Positions 55,292 through 64,000 of a DNA stretch of 64,000 nt are shown in pieces. The notes below the pieces were generated by a model, which saw only the letters and a list, made by a program, of their open reading frames with translations, did no database searches and was not told where the DNA came from. The stretch is from assembly GCA_001414485.1 (NCBI GenBank), contig LLEY01000020.1:372001-436000 (forward strand), read 5' to 3'. The DNA is from Calycina herbarum. Its lineage: Eukaryota; Ascomycota; Leotiomycetes; Helotiales; Pezizellaceae. Positions within the stretch are counted from its first letter, which is position 1; every line of letters starts with the position of its first letter. Both the position numbers and the translations under genes were made by a program.

Positions 55292-58200
55292 TCTTGCCTT
55301 GACATTTACACACCATGTCGGGATGTACTCTATAAAGGTATACTTGTTTGGAAGGATTTATATAGGTGTAGACCAGGGGTCTGGAGTTTTGTCTTTTCTC
55401 TTTAAAAGCATTTTCGTGGGGGTTTCATCTTCATCAACGGGATTCTGGAAGTCTTCGAAAAGGGGGATAGGGAAAGGGCACAGCACATACACACATCTCA
55501 ATATCTTTTTGCATTTTCTCATTTGTCATTTCCCGGAGCTTTGGACACAAGCATAGCACATTGGCGAGGATGTTGTATACCAAATGGGGGGTGGGGGACT
55601 TATGGTGGGGCGGTTTGGTGCGCATAACACCTGCACTGCACAGCGTGGGGCGTTGGTTTTGGGGCATTACACATTTACTACTACCCATTTTTATTCTTTA
55701 TTTATTATATCCTGGTTTTGTTGGTTTCCCCTGTTCATCATGGCACGTTCACATAGATAACTTCACATTTCATTCAATAGGCGATTTTTGGGCTATATAT
55801 ACCCGTGGGACGGTTACGCTTGTTTTTCTCTTTTTTTTTCTTTCTCGAAATACCCGTGGTTGAGGGATCTACACAAGCAAGACATATACGTTTTTTAATT
55901 GTTTCAAGTGGGGAGATTGTTTACTCGTTTCGACCGGAGGATAGTTTGGAGCAACCAGGATTATGTTTGGAGATACTTTGGAAGATACCTAAGAAGGATA
56001 AGGACAGGACATTTTCCACAAGCGGGACAGATGGGCGATGACAAACGATATACGTTATTTAATTTGTGTTCTTTTTTCCCCCAAACCAGGATTATCTGTT
56101 ACGAGGCTAGTTCTTCGATGTCCTGTGTTTCTTTTAATGTTTGGACAAGTACTGTACTTTGTTCAGTTTACGATAGGTGATTGTTTAGCTTGGGGTTGCT
56201 TATCTACCTACATATTTTTTTTCTGTAGCTAGCTTTTTATTTTACCTTCTGGGTGTGTGTGCTTTCTTTCTCTTTGTGTAGCTATATAATACATAATCTT
56301 TTAATTCTGATTGATAAAACCGACTTTGAAATTCTCCGTTTACTTTTTTTTAGCACAGTGAAAAAATTACTTTCACAGCTGAACAAACTATTCAATTACA
56401 ATCAACTGAAAGTTTTGTAAAAGCAAGGGAGAGATTGGCAGAATCTCATTGGGTGCTTCCTTGTAAGATGCATAGCTTGCGATTCGCTGAAATTCTCCGA
56501 TTGGTGCTGGTGCGAGGCGAGAGTAAAGGGGGGATGGGCAGATAGCGACAACGTCAAAACTGACACTTGTAAAGTTTGAACTCGGTGGTCTTGCTCTTTC
56601 CTGGACTAGGCGCAACGAAACTTGAGTGGTGCATGGTATTCAGAATGAGGGGTTTGAGTTGTGAGATTCTGGTGGGGGGTTTGAATGGGGTAGCTGGGAT
56701 TGAAAGTATCGCACTTGCTGGTATCACTCGTTCAATCTTTACACTTGTTTGTGAGTTAATACTTTACTTTTCCATTTCAAATTAGGTTGGAGACTGTTTG
56801 GTAGTAGTGTTGCGAGGGGGACCCTGAAAGTGGAAAATTTGGTGTATCACCAGATGGCTATGTGGAGAAATGAGTTTTCTCATCTGTCAAACATCCCACC
56901 AATTTTTTGACTGAGCTATGATTCCCTGTACTTTCAGTTGAGTGTTAAGTCTGAAACACCTTTTTGCATATTTCTTTCTTGTGTGGTTTTCAAATTCAAT
57001 ATGTATGTATCTCTTTACTTGAGTAAATCGGGGTTTGCATTTCCCCATCTCCATTCACAGGACTTCCATTATTCTCCCTGTTGTTGAAATTACACAACCT
57101 AATGTCCCATGGTGAAGAGGGCTAAGGGATTCATTATACATGACGCGAACGCTTCTTTCTACAGTACTTGTTTCTTCCCCAGAACAAAAAGAATGGGGGG
57201 TTTGGTAATGGAGTTGAGCCAATTTTTCTTCGATGTCGCTACAGAAACCAGTTCTGGATCTAATAGGGACGTAAGGTCGGAAAAAAAGCATGCTTCACTT
57301 GTGGAGGATCTGAGACTTGTAGGATGCAGTAGTAAATGGTCTAGATTTCTAGAAGCCCTCACAGCCAATAATTTGGAAATGGAGTTGGCAAATGATCCTG
57401 TGAGTTACTTCAATGCCCACACCACGTTTCAAGATGCAGCAAGGGTTTTCTAACGGCTTCGAAATGGGCAGAGTTGTGATTTCCAAATCTTGCATCACAC
57501 TGTGGAGACAAGTAATTTTTTTTGGTTCTTTGAAGAAGGGAGAATCTTGCTCTAGAATTGACCTTCTAATTTAGAATTGTGAAGAGAAGGGAGGGGAGGA
57601 AATGTGTTGGGACAAACCCCTGGGCAAAGAGTTAGTTCTTCCAGGGAGTGAACTATTGGTAAGAACAGCACCCGATAGAGTTTAATTATCTTGGGTAAGG
57701 GTAAAGAACTCGGTAGAGTACGCAGTAGGTTGGATTGTCTGGCAGAAATTAACCCAGAAGGAATTTTTCACTTCCCAAAAACCCAAGCCCCGGCTTCATA
57801 TTTGGATTCAATAAAGACAAGAAACTTCTCCCAGGACAAGGCATCCCTGCGATTCGCGAGTCATCTTGTGTGACTTTGTACGACTCCAGCTCTCATTACG
57901 ATAGAGTTTGGTTCAGCCCCAGACTCCCATGAGGAACCCCTGCAGAGCTCCGTTTTTACGGCAACGTGCCGGAATAGAGATATGGAGCCGCGTTGGGAGC
58001 TTGTGAATCTCGATTGAAACTCAATTGGCCATGTGGAATTACTCCAGTACCGGTATGGATTTTAAAGGAACCGAAAACTAAGGGTGGAAACAAGGCTGTC
58101 ACAAAGTTCCCCACTGCTGCCCAAGCAAGATTGCAAGGAGTGGAATCTAACCTAGACCGCTAGAGGATTTGAGGAGTCGGTGAGAGTCGAAGTTACGACT

Positions 58201-58881
58201 GGTTTGTCCCGCAAACTTAAGAGACGTAAAGTTAAATCTAAATTGTGGATTGGAAATGAAGAAAATAGCTACAAACAGATTCTACGTAACCCCAACGCAC
58301 ATGTGATTGTTCTTGACTTTCTCGGACGATAATATTAATTAACAGTACTTAATATCCGAACTACATTCAGTTACCTGGTTTTTTGAAACATCTTGAATAA
58401 CTATATTTGATAGATAAAATTTACATGAGTATCAAATGTTACGTAAATAATATCATTTAATAACCAAATTTGACATTAATTTATGCTCTAAAGTAGTAAA
58501 GCACATAATTCGGATAGAATTCTGGGAGGGGGAGAGGTCCCTTTAAGGCAGTATTTCGATTTAGAGGGGGTAACCAAAATGACGAGTACATGACCAACGG
58601 AAATCCAAAATTGAAAAAAACATCGCCTTGCAACTATGTCTACAGCAGCGACCAGACTTACCAAGAAAACGGTGCATACAAGTATCTCTTCATGCTGCTG
58701 GCGGGGTAAGATTCCAAGAAAAGGGGGAATATAGGAATGCCATAACGGGAGAAATTGGTAGGGTATGGTTTTTATAGCAGAGCATTCTCATGGAATAAGT
58801 ATTCAATGGAGACTTGAGTCTTGCAAGTTTAATATTGTATTGCCCCTTCCCGGTATGTATGTACAATTCACAGGCCCCGAA
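55292..58881. other. Gene-free region downstream of vosA
   Basis: 3.6 kb between the convergent ends of vosA (+) and the complex I subunit gene (-). The 55.3-56.4 kb part is T-rich 3'-flank-like sequence. The 58,310-58,520 part is AT-rich. A 114-codon ATG frame at 57,109-57,453 has no recognised relative and is not called. Nothing else is seen. Confidence 0.5.
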
Positions 58882-59368
58882 TCAAATGATACGCTTCTCG
58901 CACTGTTGAAAAGATAGTCAGCCATTGTTCCTGGATAGATCCAAAAGTAATTATACGTACTCGCCAAGGGTTGTTCAACTCGAATCCTGCCGGTGCCTCT
59001 GCATTATCTGTTTGTCCCCGCAGAAATCCAGTCAATCTTCGGTCACGATCCATCACTAAACCCGTGTTAGCACTTCGCAGGTCAATCCTGGAATGGGCGG
59101 ATTTTACTTTGCTTCAATGATGTTAGCATTTATACTGGAGATGGACAGATGGGGGCAGGTTGGAATACTGACTCTGTCCCATTGATCCACCGAGTGACGT
59201 CCTCGCTTTCCACCGTTTTGCATGTTTCTGATCTTTGACATTCCTGCTCCGCTAATACCGAACATCTGCAGTAGCTTAGTATGGGCATGCTTTGGGGTCG
59301 TAGAGGGTGGGTGAACGAACGGCGGTCATGATCGCATAGGGAATGAGAGCCTCAAATGGTACACCCAT
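58882..59368 (-). CDS. NDUFA1: Complex I MWFE subunit (NDUFA1 homologue)
   Basis: A small accessory subunit of the membrane arm of mitochondrial NADH:ubiquinone oxidoreductase. Five exons on the minus strand, 59368-59321, 59265-59173, 59112-59109, 59055-58961 and 58902-58882, give 86 residues. The protein starts MGVPFEALIPYAIMTAMFGI, whose first 25 residues form the single membrane helix. It continues SKIRNMQNGGKRGRHSVDQW, then DRQMMDRDRRLTGFLRGQT, and ends FELNNPWRCEKRII. These are the conserved fungal NDUFA1 blocks. Exon 3 is only CAAA; without it the frame breaks and the conserved Gln-Met is lost. Introns 2 and 3 on either side each have a GCTAACA branch site. Intron 1 uses a GTTCGT donor. 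The protein has no cleavable presequence, as is normal for this subunit. Confidence 0.9.
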
Positions 59369-60028
59369 GGTGGCGGTAGGATATCAATTCTACAAGGGAG
59401 GTTAGTTTGTACGATCCTGCTAATTCTAGAAGGGTTCCAAGGCTTCTTACTCTGCTACGTGTTGTGGTTGTTGCACAATTGACGCTCTTCAGGGCAATTG
59501 ATGGTTGACGTCGCTTTAGCCTGGCTGTCCAGGCTTTCAGCCCCAGGTTGCGGATCGGAGTGACTAAGCCTATCGGCCTCCTCAACGACATGGCCAGGAG
59601 TATACTCAAGCCGATTGTAACAAGTCAACTACACAACCCGATTTTCATTTCGCTGAAGCTTTATTTACGCGTCTGAATAGCTTATGTTTCTACTTCTGCA
59701 CTGTCTTTGATTGTTCAATCGGTGTTGCGGTGGACAAGCGCGCGACGACTGCCATCCCTCCCTACTCGCAACACCACCTACAGGAGAACAAAGTATCTGC
59801 GAAGCTCGCCACAACGATCAACAACATAGCTGCACTGTTTATGAGCTTCAGATACATCCAGCGCAAAGATCCTCTACAAGAACCAGTCGAAACCGCCCTG
59901 ATCAACGCTTGAATTCTACGAGGCGCATTGGAAGTTGGTTAGACGACAAAACAATCCGGCGTTTGGGCACGCCATTCCTCCGTCCGCATACAACTTTTGC
60001 ATCTACGAATGCCCTAAAGGATAATAGA
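59369..60028. promoter_or_regulatory. Shared promoter region of NDUFA1 and SAS3
   Basis: The 660 bp between the divergent start codons must contain both promoters. No TATA box is obvious. The SAS3 frame is open upstream to about 59,711 but has no ATG before 60,029. Confidence 0.5.
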
Positions 60029-63000
60029 ATGGCGGCCGCTGCGGTATTGCTGGAAGAAGAGCTACAAAACAGCATGGCAACTTCTGAGGAGGATGCGGAA
60101 TATGAAGCAGATGATTTGGCAGATCTGGTGGCAGAGAACGAAGATGCAGTAGCTGCAAATCATCAGTTACAAAATGGAATAATGGCGGATAATGAAGACG
60201 AGGACGAGGATTTGGCTTCGGAAAATGCTGCCATATCAGGGGAGGACGCAGAAGATGAAGAAATGGCCGAGTCGGCGCAAAACAACGTGGAAGAGGATAG
60301 TCAGGAAGATGAGGATGAAGAGGACGAAGATGGAGAGGGTGTCGGTGCCGTCAAAATACAACCAGGTCTTCTGGACGATGACGAGGATGCATTGTCTGGA
60401 ACAGATGACGATGACGAGGATGGAAGTGTTGCGAGTGGGGAGGAGGACGATGAGTCTAAAGATTCGGATGCCGAAGTGGAAGTGGAATGGAAATCTACAG
60501 CTGAGGAAGAGGAAGAGGAGCCTGCAAATCCCAATAGGTGCATGTATGTTGGACCAAATGATGGAAACCAGATATACCATTCACTAACTTTGCTAGATTC
60601 TGTCACCAGGACGAGGACAGTGACCCCAGCGAGGAGTTTGAGGCATACTTGTCGTGTGCTGTTTGTGGTGATAACGGTTGGTAAATCATTGCCATTCATT
60701 ATGGATCATACTAATTAGTGTTTAGCTCATCAGCAATGCGCTCGCAGCGCTGGGGCAATGGTACCGGACGATGGTGAGTCACGCTTCATTCATTGCGGAA
60801 GCGTTACTGACTTCAATATAGAACCTGAGAAGTGGTGTTGTCCTGATTGTGTGTCCAACAAACTGGTACCAGAGACAGTAATTCCTGAGATTGAAGAGCA
60901 CCTCGACGACCTCTCAGCCCGAAGAATATCCAGAGATCGACTACCGGGAGATCTGCTTCCATCCCAAAGAGCCATCAAGCCAGATTCTCACTCGGTCTTT
61001 AATCAGTTAATAGCACCAGACGATCCTATGGACGGCTCTCGTTTGTTGCGAAAGAGAAAACCGTCATCTGCAGAAGCAGATGGGGATGAACAAGTCTCAA
61101 GTACACCAAGAAGGCGAAATAGAGACAAACCTCACGTGAATGAAGAAAATGGCGTTGAGGTAGAAAAGTCGCAGCCTGAGGCCATCGTTCCCAAAACCAA
61201 CGGTGCCAGTAAAACCGAAGCACCCGCTAGCCCAAGAGTCTCAAGATCACTCCGACCCAAGATAGCTTCAATATCGCATGCCGTTGTTCTTGAGCGAGCA
61301 CCACGGGTCATGAAATTGATGTTTCGCTTGAACCCAGCCGATCTTGAACACATTCAAGCCCGACCACCTAAACCAGTCAGAAAAAGAATCAGACATCCGC
61401 CTGGTGGTTCGAGAGCCGCCATTACACCCGCACCCGCACCTGCTGTATCAGCTGCCTCATTCGCACCTTCCAGTTACCCTACCCAACCTTTTTATTCACT
61501 TCACGAGAGAGAAATGGATGAACTCAAGTCTAAGCCTTATGGCGGCATCTTAACCGAAGCTGAAGCCGACACATCGATGACATTACCCAAACCCGAACAT
61601 CGTCGACAATTTGACGAGGCTAGGCAGAAGGCTGAAGAAGAGTGGAAGGCAAGGGCAGAAGCTGCCGCTGAAGCCGCCGCGGCATCAGGTATCAAGAAGC
61701 CTCGAAAGGTATCTGGACCGGCTAGCCAAATCGAGTACATCGAATTTGGTCAATATCAAATCGACATTTGGTACGCTGCCCCATATCCCGAAGAATATAG
61801 CAGAAACCAGGCTCTGTTCATCTGCGAATTTTGTCTGAAGTACATGGAGTCGGCCACGGTTGCTTGGCGCCACAAAACGAAATGTCCATGGAAGCATCCT
61901 CCCGGAGACGAAATATACCGACATGAGAATATCTCAATGTTTGAGGTTGATGGTCGAAAACAGTCACTCTACTGTCAGAATCTTTGCCTCCTCGCCAAAT
62001 TATTCTTGGGTTCCAAAACACTTTACTACGATGTTGAGCCCTTCTTGTTTTATGTTCTCACCGAATATGACGAGTTGGGCTATCACTTTGTCGGCTACTT
62101 CTCCAAGGAAAAGCGTCCAACCAGTCTCAATAACGTATCGTGTATCCTGGTACTTCCCATCTTCCAGCGAAAAGGTTACGGCAATCTCTTGATCGACTTC
62201 TCATACCTCCTTACTCGTGTCGAAAAAAAGACCGGCTCGCCAGAGAAACCTCTATCGGACATGGGGCTCGTCTCTTATCGAAACTACTGGCGCCTAGCGC
62301 TCTGTCATTACCTACAGCACTACAAATCTGGAGACCAAATACCAAGCATCAAGCAGATGTCGGACGAAATGGGTCTAACCCCTGACGACGTTATTTCGGC
62401 CCTTGAGCAATTGAGAGCTCTCGTTCGTGACCCTGTGACTGGGGTATATGCTTTGCAATTAGACACAGACCTTTATCAAGATGTAATTGCGCATCATGAG
62501 TCAAAAGGTTATGCCTCCATAAACCCAAAGAAGTTGGTTTGGACGCCGTACATCATGGGTCGGGGAAATGCATTCGATCATGCACCGCCTCTTGAATCAA
62601 TGGCGCCACGCGAAGACGATGACGAGGACACCACCGAATTTGGCAGCCACAGTGGAAGTAAGAGAGATTATGGTAGTTTTAGTGGGAATGATGGAAGGTC
62701 TGAAGACATAGCGGACTCTATGGGGAAGTTGACGACGGCATCTGGCGAAATCTTCAGACCTGGAACTTCTGTTGGATCTGCCGAATCTGGTGTGATGACC
62801 AAAGTCAATGGCTCCCGAAATCTTACCTATTACGTGGCAGCATCTTCCATTCCTCCCACCAGATTTGAGGTCTTCCCAGCTCTTCCAGGAGGCAAAAATC
62901 GAAACACACCTCGACCTTCGGGATCTCGACCACGACCTCGGCCACGACCAAGATCAACCAATCACACACCATCTCGTCCTGCTGCACGGTCTGGTGGTTC

Positions 63001-63469
63001 ATCGAGGCGTTCGGCTGCCCCACGCAGCTCAGGAAGAAAAAGTGGCAGTACTGGTCGTGGACCTGGAAGATGGCCAAAGGGTACAAAGAAATCCGACTTT
63101 GGATTTGCGGACAGTGGTCCTGGTATGCCACCAAAATTGACGAGTCGGCGCAGCAAGCTCGGTAATGAAGTCTTACTCGGTGACGAGGAAGAAGACGAGG
63201 ATGAGATGGACGATGCTGAATTGGAAGAGGAAAACGAGGATGCGATAGTTTACGACAATACCCCCGCACCCAGGAAAAGACCAAACCGAGATTCCACTCG
63301 AGGTCAGGGCATGGGGAAACCCATATCGGGGGGGAAGGGTCCCATTGTAGGAAATGGTCTAGGAAATGATACATTGGCACAAGATGATGATGGAGACGAG
63401 GAAATGGAGGATGCTCTGCTAATTGTTGGGGATTTGCCACCGGACGAAAGTGATGAGGAGGACGATTAG
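60029..63469 (+). CDS. SAS3: MYST histone acetyltransferase Sas3/Mst2 with PHD finger
   Basis: Catalytic subunit of a NuA3-type complex acetylating histone H3 (Lys14/Lys23). Exons 60029-60543, 60597-60676, 60728-60775 and 60822-63469 give 1096 residues. An acidic N-terminus (1-165) leads to a C4HC3 PHD finger: Cys171, Cys174, Cys192, Cys195, His200, Cys203, Cys221, Cys224. The first intron must use GTATGT at 60544, because the alternative GTGCAT six bases earlier would delete Cys171. The MYST domain has its C2HC zinc finger from Cys549 (CEFCLKYMESATVAWRHKTK), catalytic Cys655 in NVSCILVLP, the acetyl-CoA loop QRKGYGNLLIDFSY from 663, and Glu689 in GSPEKPLSD. The C-terminal third is Arg/Ser/Gly-rich, then strongly acidic, ending DLPPDESDEEDD. 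Taf14, a NuA3 partner in yeast, is encoded 35 kb upstream in this window. Confidence 0.95.
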
Positions 63470-64000
63470 GGTTCACGGAACGATAAATACTCATGACATT
63501 AAAAGGAAATACCTCCGGCGCTGATGGCCTTGTTTGGAAAGGGAGTTTCTGGTTTGTTGAGGGAATTGGTTGGTTGATACCTTGAAGAAGGGTGAGGAGT
63601 CATGCCTTTACTGTTCTGCGGAACCTACTGTATGTTAGCCGCTTTCATTCGCGAATCTTCAGCGCTGTATTGTACAAGTATCTCGTTGTGTCGAAAAGCA
63701 GAAATATGAAGATGTAAGATGGCAAAAGGGGTGGCTGACAAGTGACGTTCCTCGGGTATGGCGTTAAAAAACTTGAGGTCAAAAGATCAGGCCAGTTTCA
63801 GACGGACAAATGGCATATACGCGTTATGGCTGGTGCGGTGTACATCTCAAACGAGCGCATTTGGGGGACATTTTTTTGTGGTGTTTCAGGAATTTGAACC
63901 CGGGTTAAGTTCGGTTAGTGTTTTCAGCGCATAATTATTCGCGGCATGAGATCACTCGGTTTGTTTGTACTTCGTAAGGGGCCTGCAAGGAATGTTTTAT
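63470..64000. other. 3' flank of SAS3
   Basis: No gene or repeat recognised in the last 0.5 kb; composition is ordinary. Confidence 0.6.

Noticed and set aside
57109..57453. A 114-codon ATG open frame downstream of vosA
   Set aside because: No recognised domain, no introns, overlapped by an opposite-strand frame, and composition like the surrounding non-coding DNA.
60538..60543. Earlier GTGCAT donor for SAS3 intron 1
   Set aside because: It would remove Cys171, the first zinc ligand of the PHD finger; GTATGT at 60544 keeps it and is closer to consensus.
1..64000. Search by eye for tRNA/rRNA genes, CRISPR arrays and telomeric repeats
   Set aside because: No B-box-like GGTTCGAATCC in a cloverleaf context, no regular spacer-repeat arrays and no TTAGGG runs were found.

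Overview
The window looks like nuclear DNA of a filamentous ascomycete (Pezizomycotina). The reasons are many 45-105 nt GT-AG introns with CTAAC/CTGAC branch points, a velvet regulator of the VosA type, a 2EXR protein, a PTS2 peroxisomal thiolase, a DUF4604 protein, and an AT-rich transposon whose damage (CAA to TAA, Asp to Asn) resembles repeat-induced point mutation (RIP). Protein resemblance suggests Leotiomycetes, but the sequence alone does not prove the class. No tRNA, rRNA, CRISPR array, phage or bacterial operon was seen.

Layout. 1-9.4 kb: the tail of an unidentified gene (+), a U-box cyclophilin of the PPIL2/Cyp8 type (-), a 2EXR-domain protein (+) and a small unrecognised three-exon gene (+), separated by repeat-rich spacers. 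11-16.5 kb: glycerol kinase and peroxisomal 3-ketoacyl-CoA thiolase (both +), with an inverted-repeat-bounded mobile-element-like block between them. 18-31 kb: a gene-dense housekeeping run with an 898-residue single-pass membrane protein, the Ran-binding protein Yrb1, the YEATS protein Taf14, a DUF4604 protein (-) and a GT15 mannosyltransferase. 31.3-34.1 kb: a GAGTA-type inverted-repeat element, then a decayed pogo/Fot1-like DNA transposon split by a solo LTR with intact target duplications. 34.3-37.8 kb: a 13-exon gene (-) for an unrecognised 907-residue protein. 38.2-53.6 kb: about 15 kb with no convincing gene, holding an AT-rich relic and weak repeats. 53.6-55.3 kb: vosA. 58.9-59.4 kb: a five-exon gene (-) for the MWFE/NDUFA1 subunit of respiratory complex I, including a 4-nt microexon. 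60.0-63.5 kb: the MYST acetyltransferase Sas3/Mst2 with its PHD finger.

The genes do not form a pathway cluster. Glycerol kinase and thiolase both serve lipid-derived carbon use. Taf14 and Sas3 belong to the same NuA3 complex in budding yeast, so their presence in one window is notable but may be chance. No secondary-metabolite or defence cluster is visible. Exon structures were joined by hand from splice signals, frame continuity and family conservation; transcript data would confirm them.
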